Of a DNA stretch of 64,000 bases, positions 17,444 to 27,617 are shown one piece after another. The notes beneath the pieces were generated by a model, which was given only the letters and a program-made list of their open reading frames with translations, was not told where the DNA came from and did no database searches. Each line of letters opens with the position of its first letter. The first letter of the stretch is position 1. Location: NCBI GenBank assembly GCA_934216145.1, contig CAKQBG010000004.1:1-64000 (forward strand). The letters are read 5' to 3'. Both the position numbers and the translations under genes were made by a program. Source of the DNA: an uncultured Anaeroplasma sp. (GTDB taxonomy: Bacteria; Bacillota_I; Bacilli_A; Acholeplasmatales; Anaeroplasmataceae).

Positions 17444-19513
17444 TTAAGCCTTTGATTCTGAATTATTAGAATCATTTGATTCAGGATTATCTGTAGTCTT
17501 ATTATCACTAGTATTAATATTAGTATTTTCAGTAGTATTAGATGTTAGAGTTATATTTGGATTAGAGTTATTCTTTTCTGCTTCATCCTTAGCTCTTTTT
17601 TCCTCATACCAAGAAATAACACCTGTTTCATTAATTTCATCAATTTCAGATTTAGTTAATGTCTCAATTTGTAATAGATAATAAGCAATTCTCTTTAATA
17701 GATCTAGATTATCATTAATAACCTTCTTAGCATTTGCATAGCATTCTTCGATTATTCTTCTAGTTTCTCTATCAATTTCTAAAGCAACTTGATCTGAGAA
17801 ATTCTTATCCTTTAGATAATCTCTACCTAAGAATACACTACCATTAGGCTGTTCATATTGAACTGGACCTAAATCAGACATACCATATTCAGTAACCATA
17901 GCTCTTGCTAGCTTTGTAGCCTGTTGGAAGTCATTAGAAGCACCTGTAGATACCTCATTAAACATAATCTCCTCAGCAACTCGTCCGCCTAAGAAGCCTG
18001 TAATAGAATCTAATAATTCAGATTTAGTAGAGAAATATGTTTCCTCCTTAGGCATCATTAGATTGTATCCACCAGCTTGACCTCTTGGAATAATTGTAAC
18101 CTTTTGAACTACTGAAGCATTTTCAAGCTTTAAACCAATAATAGCATGTCCTGCTTCATGGTAAGCAACAAGATTCCTTTCACGTTCAGTATATTTTTTA
18201 CTCTTCTTAGCAGGTCCCATCATTACTCTATCAATTGCTTCATCAATATCCTGAGTAGTAATAACCTTACGATTATCTCTAGCAGCAAGTAATGCAGCTT
18301 CATTTAATAGATTTTCAATATCAGCTCCACTGAAGCCTGGAGTTCTTTGAGCAATCTCAGAAAGCTTAACAGATGGATCTAAATGCTTATTTCTAGCATG
18401 AACCTTTAATATTTCCTCACGACCAACAACATTTGGATTACCAATTGTAATTTGACGATCGAAACGACCTGGACGTAACAATGCTGGATCTAGAACATCT
18501 GGACGGTTTGTTGCAGCCATAATGATAATACCTGTATTACCATTAAATCCATCCATTTCAACTAATAATTGGTTAAGTGTTTGTTCACGCTCATCGTGTC
18601 CTCCACCCATACCAGCACCACGTTGACGACCAACTGCATCAATTTCATCAATAAAGATAATACATGGAGCATTTTCCTTAGCTGTCTTAAACATATCACG
18701 AACACGTGAAGCACCAACACCTACGAACATTTCAACGAAATCAGAACCAGAAATAGAGAAGAATGGAACACCAGCTTCACCAGCAACTGCCTTTGCAAGT
18801 AATGTTTTACCTGTTCCTGGAGGACCAAATAGAATTACACCCTTTGGTACTCTAGCACCTATTTCATTATATTTACGAGGATTTTTTAAGAAATCAATAA
18901 TTTCTACTAATTCTTCCTTTTCCTCATCACAACCAGCTACATCCTTAAATGTAACAGTTTTACCTCTTGATAATTTAGCTGTAGATTTAGCAAAATCGAA
19001 GGCATTTCCTCCACCTTGCTGCTTCATAAGCCTCATCATTATTAAAACAAATGGAATACCAATAATTAAATATGGTAAGAATGAAACTAATAATGATAAC
19101 CAAACATTTTGTGTAAGAGCACTTAGTCTAATTGAAACTAATTCAACATTTCCTGAATTATCCTTAACTTCCTTTTTTAAAGCTTCAAGCTCACTAACTA
19201 ATACAGTTGCTTGGAAACTCTTTGTCTTATCTTGTCCTTCAGGCTTATATGTACCAGTTAATGTATACATATTGTAATTTTCACCACCAACAGGTGAAGC
19301 ATAGATTTGAACACCATTTTTATCTGTTTCAATCTTGCCTTGTTTAGCATAGTATACAACTTCACTATAAGTCAATGTATCAGTTGTTGGTGTAGATAAA
19401 TAATTAATTAATGTAACAACACCAATAATTGCCATAATGATAAATAGTGTAAAAAACCAATCAAATTTAAATTTAGGCTTTTTGTTTTGATTTTTTTGAT
19501 TATTATCCTGCAT
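17444..19513 (-). CDS. ftsH: ATP-dependent zinc metalloprotease FtsH
   Basis: The 689-residue membrane AAA protease has two membrane segments (about residues 20-40 and 135-158) around a small extracytoplasmic domain. The AAA module follows: GPPGTGKT at about 229-236, IIFIDEID, and the second region of homology with RPGRFDRQI. The M41 protease has HEAGH at 452-456. The last 50 residues are a low-complexity Asn/Ser/Thr tail, as in many low-G+C FtsH proteins. It degrades misfolded membrane proteins and regulators. It follows hpt by 10 bases and uses a GGAGG site, in the conserved tilS-hpt-ftsH order. Confidence 0.97.
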   Translation of the reverse strand: MQDNNQKNQNKKPKFKFDWFFTLFIIMAIIGVVTLINYLSTPTTDTLTYSEVVYYAKQGKIETDKNGVQIYASPVGGENYNMYTLTGTYKPEGQDKTKSFQATVLVSELEALKKEVKDNSGNVELVSIRLSALTQNVWLSLLVSFLPYLIIGIPFVLIMMRLMKQQGGGNAFDFAKSTAKLSRGKTVTFKDVAGCDEEKEELVEIIDFLKNPRKYNEIGARVPKGVILFGPPGTGKTLLAKAVAGEAGVPFFSISGSDFVEMFVGVGASRVRDMFKTAKENAPCIIFIDEIDAVGRQRGAGMGGGHDEREQTLNQLLVEMDGFNGNTGIIIMAATNRPDVLDPALLRPGRFDRQITIGNPNVVGREEILKVHARNKHLDPSVKLSEIAQRTPGFSGADIENLLNEAALLAARDNRKVITTQDIDEAIDRVMMGPAKKSKKYTERERNLVAYHEAGHAIIGLKLENASVVQKVTIIPRGQAGGYNLMMPKEETYFSTKSELLDSITGFLGGRVAEEIMFNEVSTGASNDFQQATKLARAMVTEYGMSDLGPVQYEQPNGSVFLGRDYLKDKNFSDQVALEIDRETRRIIEECYANAKKVINDNLDLLKRIAYYLLQIETLTKSEIDEINETGVISWYEEKRAKDEAEKNNSNPNITLTSNTTENTNINTSDNKTTDNPESNDSNNSESKA

Positions 19514-19523
19514 AAATTACCTC

Positions 19524-20057
19524 CTATTTTGAATATACTTCTTCCTTTAATACTCCTATATATGGAAGATTACGATAATGCTCATTATAATCAAGGCCAT
19601 ATCCAACAACAAATTCATTTGGTACTAATCCACCAACATAATCTGCTTGAATGTTAACCTTTCTACCCTCTGGCTTATCTAATAGAACACAAAGACTTAC
19701 ACTTTTAGCCTTCTTTTCTAATAATATCTTCTTGCATTCATTTAATGTTCTTCCTGTATCAAGAATATCATCAACAAGAATAACATCTCTTCCTTCTACA
19801 TTTGGAAATTCTCCCTTAACAGTTACAGAACCAGTTGATTCTGTTCCATAATAAGAACTTACCTTAACATATTCTGTAGTACATTGAATAGTAACATTTT
19901 TTAATAAATCACACATAAAAGGAACACATCCCTTAAGTAAACCAATAAATAACGGATTCTTACCTTCAAAATCCTTACTTATTTCCTTACCTAAACGACA
20001 ATTTATTTCAGAAATTTGTTCTTTAGAAACACTTATTTTTTTAATATCATTATTCAT
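19524..20057 (-). CDS. hpt: Hypoxanthine phosphoribosyltransferase
   Basis: A 177-residue type I phosphoribosyltransferase that salvages hypoxanthine or guanine with PRPP to IMP or GMP. The PRPP loop VILVDDILDTGRTL is at about residues 93-106, the flexible SSYYGTESTGSV loop lies before it, and the end VVGYGLDYNEHYRNLPYIG carries the purine-contact region. The start overlaps the end of tilS by 8 bases, implying coupling. In Bacillus, HprT with TilS co-activates ftsH transcription; whether that holds here is unknown. Confidence 0.95.
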   Translation of the reverse strand: MNNDIKKISVSKEQISEINCRLGKEISKDFEGKNPLFIGLLKGCVPFMCDLLKNVTIQCTTEYVKVSSYYGTESTGSVTVKGEFPNVEGRDVILVDDILDTGRTLNECKKILLEKKAKSVSLCVLLDKPEGRKVNIQADYVGGLVPNEFVVGYGLDYNEHYRNLPYIGVLKEEVYSK

Positions 20058-21351
20058 AACTTACCTCACATACAAAATATAGTTCTCCATTTTTCTGTTC
20101 ATATATAGACTTTGATTTAATTAAATCGTAAACCCATAATACATTACCATTATTATCTAAAATAACAGGAATTTCATCTCTTTTATCACTAGGTATTTTA
20201 TTATCAATAAATATTCTACTAAGCTTTTTAGTACCTACTAATGATTCTATTCTGTCTCCTGTTTTTTTATTCCTAATAGTAAATGGTAATTCCACGTTAT
20301 TATAGCATAATTTAAGATACTTTGCATTATTTAAAGGTTTATTTTTTGAAAAATAAAATTTATATTTTTTATTAAATATTACTTCATCTTTAAGATTAAT
20401 CTTTTTTTCCTCTAAATCATTATTTTTTTTCTTAGAAATATATGCAATATCATAGGCTCTAATAAATAAATAATCTTGTTCTAAGGAGATTTCCTTATAG
20501 CCATAATTAGAGTTAAATAAAGATAATATTTGTAATATTATATTATTATTCTTTCTAATATTATAGGTCTCTAGCATATAAGATATAATATCTTTTTTTA
20601 TAGCAATATCTAATAAAGAAAAGCTATCATATTCAATCTTATTATTATGATTTTTTAGGTATTCTATACTATTTTTTCTAATAAAATCAAAGGCTTCATG
20701 TAATTGAATAGTATATTCTACTATTTTATTATTTAAATCCTCACATTCATTTTTTAATAAAGGAACAACATGATGTCTAATTCTATTTCTTAAAAATAAA
20801 TCCTCATGATTTGATGAATCCTCAAAATATTCATAATTCATTTTTTTAGCATAAGAATATATTTCATTCTTAGATACACATAAAAGAGGTCTAATAGTTC
20901 TATAATCACCATCATTTGACTCAATAGCTATTCCACCATATCCATAAAGATTACTACCTTCAAGAATTTTCATTAGAACAGTTTCGATTTGATCATCTGA
21001 ATGATGAGCTGTAGCTATAATATTAGTATTATATTTTTTACATAGGCTCCTAAAAAAATTATACCTAGCGTTATGAGAATCATTATGAAAATTATCATTT
21101 CCATCATAATGGTATGATAATAATTCAAATGGTACATCTAGTGTGCTTGCAAGATAACGCATTCTTTCTTCTTCTAGCTCTGATTGTAATCTTTTATGAT
21201 GATTAACATGAGCTAATATTACTTTATATCCTAAATCATATAGGACATGTATTAGAGTTACAGAATCTGCACCACCTGATACAGCACATATAACTGGTGA
21301 ATCTATATTAATATTGTTTTTATTAATAAAATTTTTAACAGTTTCTAGCAT
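20050..21351 (-). CDS. tilS: tRNA(Ile)-lysidine synthase
   Basis: The 433-residue N-type ATP pyrophosphatase converts C34 of tRNA-Ile(CAU) to lysidine so that AUA is read as Ile. The P-loop SGGADS lies near residue 20, HVNHHKR and ATAHHSDDQIETVLM follow, and a C-terminal TilS domain has KKLSRIFIDNKIP. I choose the ATG at 21351, with GAGGGAAG upstream and a TATAAT box at 21374-21379 that puts the RNA start about 16 bases before it. The longer frame back to 21468 would add a spurious hydrophobic extension. It is the first gene of the tilS-hpt-ftsH-rqcP operon. Confidence 0.93.
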   Translation of the reverse strand: MLETVKNFINKNNINIDSPVICAVSGGADSVTLIHVLYDLGYKVILAHVNHHKRLQSELEEERMRYLASTLDVPFELLSYHYDGNDNFHNDSHNARYNFFRSLCKKYNTNIIATAHHSDDQIETVLMKILEGSNLYGYGGIAIESNDGDYRTIRPLLCVSKNEIYSYAKKMNYEYFEDSSNHEDLFLRNRIRHHVVPLLKNECEDLNNKIVEYTIQLHEAFDFIRKNSIEYLKNHNNKIEYDSFSLLDIAIKKDIISYMLETYNIRKNNNIILQILSLFNSNYGYKEISLEQDYLFIRAYDIAYISKKKNNDLEEKKINLKDEVIFNKKYKFYFSKNKPLNNAKYLKLCYNNVELPFTIRNKKTGDRIESLVGTKKLSRIFIDNKIPSDKRDEIPVILDNNGNVLWVYDLIKSKSIYEQKNGELYFVCEVSYE

Positions 21352-21373
21352 ACTCTTCCCTCGCACGATACAA

Positions 21374-21379
21374 ATTATA
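21374..21379 (-). promoter_or_regulatory. -10 box of the tilS operon
   Basis: TATAAT on minus, 23 bases before the tilS start codon; the -35 is poor. It fixes the tilS start choice. Confidence 0.45.
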
Positions 21380-21493
21380 TAACAAAGTGAATAAAAAGAA
21401 AAGAAAAGCAAAACAAAAAGTCTGCTTTTCCACAATTTTACATTTTTTCCCATAGTTAATATGCACATTCATTTTTGTGTATAAATAAAAGAA

Positions 21494-21517
21494 AAGTCCC
21501 ATAAAATTATGAGACTT
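21494..21517 (-). terminator. Terminator after the lipoprotein/ABC operon
   Basis: AAGTCCCATAA (21494-21504) pairs with TTATGAGACTT (21507-21517) with one G-U pair; on minus TTCTTTTATTT follows. Confidence 0.65.
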
Positions 21518-21589
21518 GAGAAAACATTTTCTTATAGAAGTATTATCAAATACTTATTTCTTATTTTTTATCAAATATGATAAATAAAA

Positions 21590-24193
21590 TTAAGCTTCAT
21601 AAATTACTTCAAAAGCAGTAATTTTTACTTGGCCATTCATAGCAGTTGAAGTATTTCCAACGCTGAACTCTACACTATTTGCATTAACAGTAACAACTGT
21701 ATCAGAAGTAATATTATTATTATTTGAATCAACTAATATACCAGTATTCTTAATTGCATAAGTGATTTTTACAGAAATTATTTTCTTAGTTGTTGAAGAT
21801 ATAGTAATCTTTGGACTTTCATTTTGATATATTCTCCATTCATTACCACTATCATAATATTTACCACTATTTTGTCCACCTGTAATTGTTACTGTAACAT
21901 TATCATCTAAAGCAATTGAATTATATTGTTTTGAATTCTCCCAAGAGTTTGAAGTTGCAATATCTTTAACAGTCTTTGTAATAGTAACCTTTTGAACAGA
22001 ATCATATAGAGAAGAAACAGTAATTGTTTCTTCTTTTTCAACACCTGTACCAGTTGCTACCTTAACTGTAAATGTTTGAGTAGCTTCTGTAGCTGTTGCT
22101 GTAACTGTCATAACACCATCTGCATAACTTAAAATTGAACCATCACCAAGAGTAACAGTAATTGTTAAATTAAATTCATTGTTTAAAGTTACAGTTGTAG
22201 AAGCATTTGTAAACTTTTCTGCAAATTGAGCTTTAATAGCTTCAACTGTTGTATTAACCTTTTGTTCAGGAGTTAATTCAGCCTCAACAATTGAATCAGT
22301 TGAATAAACAACAATTTGAGTTTTAGATTTATTTAATGAAGCATATCCAGTAATAGTATAAGAATGACCAGTTGTTAATTCAACTGTAACACTATTTTTT
22401 CCATATAAAGAAATAACAGTACCATTAACAGTTAACTCTTTTGCTGCTGAAGCAATACCAGTGATTGTTACATATTGATTTTGTAATTCATCAGCTAAAG
22501 TTCCATCTTTAGAATATACTGAAGCACTTTCAGTAATATTCTTTGCAGCAGGAATAGTTATCTCTGTAGTTGATTCTTCAAATGAAGTAGCTTTTAATTC
22601 ACGTAAGCTATTGTAAATAGAAATACTACCATTAACAAAATATACTTTTCCTACCTCAACATCTGAATATTTTCCAAATACTAAATAATAGTTACCATCT
22701 TTATCTACAAAATAATATTCTTGGCCTACATTTAATACTAGCTTAGCCTCAATATAACAACTAGCATTATTAGCTAAAGCATTATATTCAGCAAAAGTCA
22801 TAGGTTCAAATGAATTCTTAACCTGTACTTCAGCAAATGAATAAGTAACAGGCTCTGCACCCTCTCTAGAAGCTGTAACAGTTAATGTAAACTTTTGTAA
22901 AGAATCAGTTGGAGTAATTGTTAGCTTACCATTTTCAATTGTTGCACCTGTAGATTTTTCACCTAATGACCAAGCTAATGAATAGCTTTCATATCCTGTA
23001 ATTACTGTAGGTAAATCAATTGTAGTAATCTCTGTATATTTATTTTCTAGAGAAATAGTTGCTGGTAATACCTTAGAGATATATTGACCTTGTTCAGTCT
23101 CTGATAAAGGTAAAACATTTAAAACATTTCCTCTTGGAACGCCTTTACTATTTAAAGAATTAACCATGTAATAAACCTTTAAAATTTGGCCTTCCTTGCC
23201 TTGTAGCCATGGAGCGTAATCTGTATTATCTGTAGATACAGAACCTGAGAAATATTCATTTAAAGAAACTTTTGAAGTTTGATAATCAATATCCTCAATT
23301 GCGTAAACATTGTAGTCATTCTTATAAACTAAAATAGTTAATTCATAAACATTACCACATGCTTCTGCGCCAAGATTTTTAACATCAACGATTGTCTTGT
23401 CTTTAACAACAGAAGTCCAATCAACTGTAGAAGTTTCACTTAAAACCTTTAAGTTTGCTGGAGATGAAATTTGTTTAATTGAATTGTGTTCATTAACTGA
23501 ACCTGAGAAATAAACCTCATTTCCTACTGAAACGTTGGCAGCAACTTGTGAACCATAAACATAAATTGTACCTGTAGAATCTGTTAAATAAAAACCAGCT
23601 CTATACTTTTCACCTGTAGTTGAGTTAGCTGCAAATAAAATTCCTGAAACAACACCATGAGCTTTGATTGCAGTTCCTGTTTTTGAAGATTTAATTTCAC
23701 TAACACTAATAGAATCATCTACTAAAGCCTTTACTGTAACAGTAAATGTTTTAGAGGATTCAACATCATCTAAAATACCAATTGCTGTAATAGTTACTGT
23801 AGCATCTTCTTCACCAAATGCTGGTCTATTAACAGTGGCAGCTCCTTCAGTAATACTAATTACATCTGGATTACTAGATGTATAACTAAAACGTACACCA
23901 CCAATACCTGTTGTTTTTAAAGTTAAAGTTGAAGATTCAATTGTTCCTGAAATTTCTAATTGACTTAATGCAGTATCAATTAATTCCTTAGTTTCTTCAG
24001 TTGGATCAACTGTTGAAGATGGAGTTGATGGAACAACTGTAGTTGTAGTTGATGGAACTACTGTTGTAGTTGTAGCTGATGGAGCTACTGTTGAACTTGG
24101 AGCTGTAGTTGTTGAATTATTTCCACCACAAGAAGCAAGTCCTAACACAGCTGTTAATGATAACAAGCCTACTAATACACTTTTTCTTTTCAT
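21590..24193 (-). CDS. Large surface lipoprotein with OB-fold and Ig-like domains
   Basis: 867 residues starting MKRKSVLVGLLSLTAVLGLASC, a lipoprotein signal with lipobox Cys22. I use the second ATG (24193) because GGAAAGG precedes it and the first lacks a ribosome site. A Thr/Ser/Pro-rich linker is followed by an Ig-like domain (about 60-155). At least three OB-fold-like segments follow: about 160-245 (HGVVSGILFAAN, FYLTDSTGTIYVYG), about 460-540 (YYFVDKDGNYYLVFG) and about 565-640 (VTITGIASAAKEL). More Ig-like domains lie between and after them. Extracellular OB folds of this kind often accompany secreted nucleases such as YhcR. Here the neighbour is a thermonuclease-OB lipoprotein, so nucleic-acid binding at the surface is plausible. 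No catalytic domain was recognised. It is the last gene of the ABC operon. Confidence 0.75.
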   Translation of the reverse strand: MKRKSVLVGLLSLTAVLGLASCGGNNSTTTAPSSTVAPSATTTTVVPSTTTTVVPSTPSSTVDPTEETKELIDTALSQLEISGTIESSTLTLKTTGIGGVRFSYTSSNPDVISITEGAATVNRPAFGEEDATVTITAIGILDDVESSKTFTVTVKALVDDSISVSEIKSSKTGTAIKAHGVVSGILFAANSTTGEKYRAGFYLTDSTGTIYVYGSQVAANVSVGNEVYFSGSVNEHNSIKQISSPANLKVLSETSTVDWTSVVKDKTIVDVKNLGAEACGNVYELTILVYKNDYNVYAIEDIDYQTSKVSLNEYFSGSVSTDNTDYAPWLQGKEGQILKVYYMVNSLNSKGVPRGNVLNVLPLSETEQGQYISKVLPATISLENKYTEITTIDLPTVITGYESYSLAWSLGEKSTGATIENGKLTITPTDSLQKFTLTVTASREGAEPVTYSFAEVQVKNSFEPMTFAEYNALANNASCYIEAKLVLNVGQEYYFVDKDGNYYLVFGKYSDVEVGKVYFVNGSISIYNSLRELKATSFEESTTEITIPAAKNITESASVYSKDGTLADELQNQYVTITGIASAAKELTVNGTVISLYGKNSVTVELTTGHSYTITGYASLNKSKTQIVVYSTDSIVEAELTPEQKVNTTVEAIKAQFAEKFTNASTTVTLNNEFNLTITVTLGDGSILSYADGVMTVTATATEATQTFTVKVATGTGVEKEETITVSSLYDSVQKVTITKTVKDIATSNSWENSKQYNSIALDDNVTVTITGGQNSGKYYDSGNEWRIYQNESPKITISSTTKKIISVKITYAIKNTGILVDSNNNNITSDTVVTVNANSVEFSVGNTSTAMNGQVKITAFEVIYEA

Positions 24194-24253
24194 TTTTTTT
24201 ACCTTTCCTTTTTTCATATATGATAAAGCTTAAAATTAAGCATTATCCCTAAA

Positions 24254-25999
24254 CTATTTTACTTCCTCAATTTCGTTAACGATTGTACCATTTAAATTTC
24301 TATTACCAACTACAATTTGATAGCTTGGATAAGAAAATGGAACAGTATAATCTTCGTTAGCGTAAATACTTAAAATACCTGTAACCTTATAAGTTTTTCC
24401 TTCAACAAAACCATCTTTTGAATAAGTAGGAGCTAGTGTACCATTAACACGAACCTGTAATTTATTAGGATCATAATCCATTTTTACTGCTTCAAGATTT
24501 GACTTTTGTTCAGATGTTAAAGCATTATACTCTTCAGTAGTATAGAACTCTACTTTTTTTTCCTTATTAACATAAGCTAATTGGAAATCTTTCATTACAT
24601 TATTATTTGTTAAAGAATAATTGTTATTCTTATCATAAGAACCAATATTACCAATAGTAATGTTATAAGTAACAAGCTTACCTAAGTTTTGTTTAATTTC
24701 ACTAAATGACATATCATTAATATCAATTGGATCAGGCATATCAACTTTATCAGCCTCATCAGCATAACCAAATGTTGAAGCTTTATAAATTACATCTGAC
24801 ATTTGATATTGTCCACCATATTCGCATAGACGACCACGAATTTTAATTGTATCTCCAACATTATAAATATCAGAAATTGAATTACCATTTATACCCATAT
24901 AGATATATAATGGAGTACCTGATTTATCTTGTAAATAGAAGTTAGAGCCAATATATCTAGTTATAACACCCGTTAATTCAACATATGTACCACGAGACAT
25001 TAAAGTATCAATTTGAGAAATTGCTTCAGTAATAGTAAGCTTTGTTGGTGTCTTTGAATAGTCATAATGCTCATCTATTTCACCTTGAGCTCTTAGCTTA
25101 GTTCCTGTTTTAGCCATTCTATTACCTGCTTCAAAGAATAACTCACTTAATGTTAATGATCCATATCTCTTAGTTACTTCACCAGAGATTGAATCTGTAA
25201 CTGATTCATATCTTGAATATAGAAGTGGTTCTTTAGATTTTGATGCATTGTATGCATATCTTGTAGAATTAAAATGAACACTTTCAGTATAGCATTCCTC
25301 AATCATATCTAATTGATAAGAACGATAATTACTTAATTCATTTGAGTCTTTTCCTTTTGGACAATACCAAATTAATCCTAACCAACGTGTACCATTTGAA
25401 TCAACACGATTTGAATAATTTCTTTCAATTTCATTATCCTGCTTAACATCTAAAGCATCAACAATTATTCCTTCTGCATTCTTTAATAATTCCTTACAAT
25501 AATTAGAAGCAGCTTTTCCCCATGGATCAATTGATGATGTAGATTCAGGTGTATCAATACCAGTAAAACGAATTGTTACAGTATCATAAGACTTACCTCT
25601 TACGGTATAAGAATCCTTTTCATTATTATTCAATTTGAATACAGCTGTATCACCATCTGTAATTGACTTTAAAGTTAATTTAGCTATACCATCAGCTATA
25701 AAATTACCAGATAATTTACCTTTTTCATCTCTTGAAATAGTTGGATTTAAGTCAGCTAAAGTTAACTTATTTGAAAAATAATGATCATATGGTTTTTTGG
25801 GGTCTGCTGGATTGTCATAATAAGCAGCACCTGGATTTACATTTGTAGTTGTAGTTGGAAGTGTAGGTACAGTTGTTGTAGCCGAAGGAGCTACTGTTGT
25901 AGTATTTCCTGATGATGGAGTTTGAGTATTGTTACATGAAGCAACTGATAATGCTAGCAATAGTGATAATGATATTATCGCAATTTTACACTTCTTCAT
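24254..25999 (-). CDS. Lipoprotein with thermonuclease (SNase-like) and OB-fold domains
   Basis: 581 residues. A lipoprotein signal with lipobox SVASC (Cys22) and a Thr/Pro linker precede an SNase domain from about residue 105 to 285. DGDT (115-118), RFTGIDTPES (144-153, the Arg/Asp/Glu catalytic phrase), DPWGKAASNY and NGTRWLGLIW (equivalent of the second catalytic Arg) are all visible. From about residue 330 an OB fold reads VELTGVITRYIGSNFYLQDK; a further beta-rich region of about 170 residues follows. It should be an outer-surface Ca-dependent nuclease degrading DNA or RNA. The ATG at 25999 is preferred; a GTG 9 bases upstream is possible. It overlaps or abuts the end of the binding-protein gene, so it is cotranscribed with the ABC importer. 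Confidence 0.85.
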   Translation of the reverse strand: MKKCKIAIISLSLLLALSVASCNNTQTPSSGNTTTVAPSATTTVPTLPTTTTNVNPGAAYYDNPADPKKPYDHYFSNKLTLADLNPTISRDEKGKLSGNFIADGIAKLTLKSITDGDTAVFKLNNNEKDSYTVRGKSYDTVTIRFTGIDTPESTSSIDPWGKAASNYCKELLKNAEGIIVDALDVKQDNEIERNYSNRVDSNGTRWLGLIWYCPKGKDSNELSNYRSYQLDMIEECYTESVHFNSTRYAYNASKSKEPLLYSRYESVTDSISGEVTKRYGSLTLSELFFEAGNRMAKTGTKLRAQGEIDEHYDYSKTPTKLTITEAISQIDTLMSRGTYVELTGVITRYIGSNFYLQDKSGTPLYIYMGINGNSISDIYNVGDTIKIRGRLCEYGGQYQMSDVIYKASTFGYADEADKVDMPDPIDINDMSFSEIKQNLGKLVTYNITIGNIGSYDKNNNYSLTNNNVMKDFQLAYVNKEKKVEFYTTEEYNALTSEQKSNLEAVKMDYDPNKLQVRVNGTLAPTYSKDGFVEGKTYKVTGILSIYANEDYTVPFSYPSYQIVVGNRNLNGTIVNEIEEVK

Positions 26000-26000
26000 C

Positions 26001-27605
26001 TTACTCACCCTTTTTAACAGTAATTCTTGATTTAGCTAAAGTATTATAGAATGCTGTCATTGCCTGATCAAATGTTTTTCCATATAAATACATATCGTTA
26101 ACACATGTTTCTAGTTCATCTCGAACGATTGAAGAACCATTGAATGCAGGATCAGTATAATAATAATTTGTTTCAGCTAAAGCAGAATTAATTCCCTTTG
26201 ATACTTCAGCATATTGAGAAAAATACATCTTATCTTCTGCATTTAAACTACTGAAATTCCACTTGTAGCAATTTAATAATTTATTAAATTCTTCAGTTTC
26301 TCTTGCTGATTGACGAACAGGTAAATAACCAGTTTGAGTTGAGAAATAAACTTGGCTTTCAGATGATGATAAGAACTTAATTAATAACCAAGAAGCCATC
26401 ATTTGATACTTATCAGAAGCCTTCTTTAAGATAGCTAAATTTGTACCCTGTTGAATAACAGCGTTATTTGCATTTGCACCATATTCCTTTTGAGGAACTG
26501 TAGTAGTTTTTAAATAATAATTCTTAGAAGCATTATTCTTAACACCAGCTGTAGAACCGATAGAGATAAATGCTTTATTAGTTGCCATATATGAAGAACC
26601 ATATGAACCAGTACCACCAGCACCTGGGAATTGGAAAATATTGTTCTTAGCTTTATCTAAGAAATATTCTTGAGTTGCTTTATTTGCATTATTATATGCA
26701 GTAACTGTACCCTTACCATCAGAGTCAATAGTTGTATATTTACCAGCACCATTCCATTGACGAGATGTAGTAATAAAGAAGTTGGATTGGCTATCTACAT
26801 AAATAGGGAATCGCATATCCTTATCAACACTATATTCTGCGTTGTTATGTTTATAAGTTAATGTAGTTTTATTATCATTGATATATTTACCCACTGCGAA
26901 TAATTGTTCCCAAGTTGGATTTATCCAATCACCATAAGTTTTAGTTGATTCATCATAAGTGATGTAACCTAATTTATAAAGAATTGGATCAACCATGCTT
27001 GAATTATAATACATAATTTCTGTAGATTTATTAAATGGAATACCGGCTACACGAGTTTGACCATTAATAATCATTTGAGTTTCTTCCCAATATGTACTAA
27101 TAAAATCATTTTTTGTACTTGTTACGCCATCAAGTGAAATTTCTTCATAGCTGTTATATGCATAAGAATCTAATGGTTGTAATAAATCTTGCTTAATATA
27201 ATCAGCAAAGTGATCTGGGTATCCTAATGCTAATGTAGGAATAGAACCACTATCAGCACCAAGATTTATAGAACTACGTAATCCGTCATATCCTCCACCT
27301 TTATTTGTAACATTAACAGTGATATTAAAACCTTTAGCTGTCATTTCTTCTTCAAATTGTTCAATTAGTTCCTTTAATGGTGCAGACACTGCATCACCAA
27401 ATGAATGCCAAAATTCAAATGATACTTTTTTACCAGCCTTTAATTCGTCATAAATTTCCTTTAATTCATTAGAATTATCAGTAGTTGGTTGAGTAGCAGC
27501 ACCAGTATTAGATGGTACACTAGTTCCTGCTGACTGATTACAAGCAGTTAAAGTAACTCCTAAAGCTAATGTCATAGCTGCCGTAAGAATAATTTTCTTT
27601 TTCAT
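26001..27605 (-). CDS. ABC transporter substrate-binding lipoprotein (family 1, UgpB-like)
   Basis: 534 residues with lipoprotein signal MKKKIILTAAMTLALGVTLTAC. The body shows family-1 solute-binding features: VSFEFWHSFGD after the linker, IVVNVTNKGGGYDGL-type sequence, and the C-terminal MASWLLIKFLSSSESQVYFS followed by TGYLPVRQSA. It belongs to the CUT1/UgpB class, which binds oligosaccharides or glycerophospho-compounds; the exact ligand cannot be read from sequence. At 534 residues it is about 100 longer than usual. It sits 12 bases after the second permease and has the usual complement of two permeases and an ATPase. Confidence 0.9.
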   Translation of the reverse strand: MKKKIILTAAMTLALGVTLTACNQSAGTSVPSNTGAATQPTTDNSNELKEIYDELKAGKKVSFEFWHSFGDAVSAPLKELIEQFEEEMTAKGFNITVNVTNKGGGYDGLRSSINLGADSGSIPTLALGYPDHFADYIKQDLLQPLDSYAYNSYEEISLDGVTSTKNDFISTYWEETQMIINGQTRVAGIPFNKSTEIMYYNSSMVDPILYKLGYITYDESTKTYGDWINPTWEQLFAVGKYINDNKTTLTYKHNNAEYSVDKDMRFPIYVDSQSNFFITTSRQWNGAGKYTTIDSDGKGTVTAYNNANKATQEYFLDKAKNNIFQFPGAGGTGSYGSSYMATNKAFISIGSTAGVKNNASKNYYLKTTTVPQKEYGANANNAVIQQGTNLAILKKASDKYQMMASWLLIKFLSSSESQVYFSTQTGYLPVRQSARETEEFNKLLNCYKWNFSSLNAEDKMYFSQYAEVSKGINSALAETNYYYTDPAFNGSSIVRDELETCVNDMYLYGKTFDQAMTAFYNTLAKSRITVKKGE

Positions 27606-27617
27606 TTTTTTCTCCTT

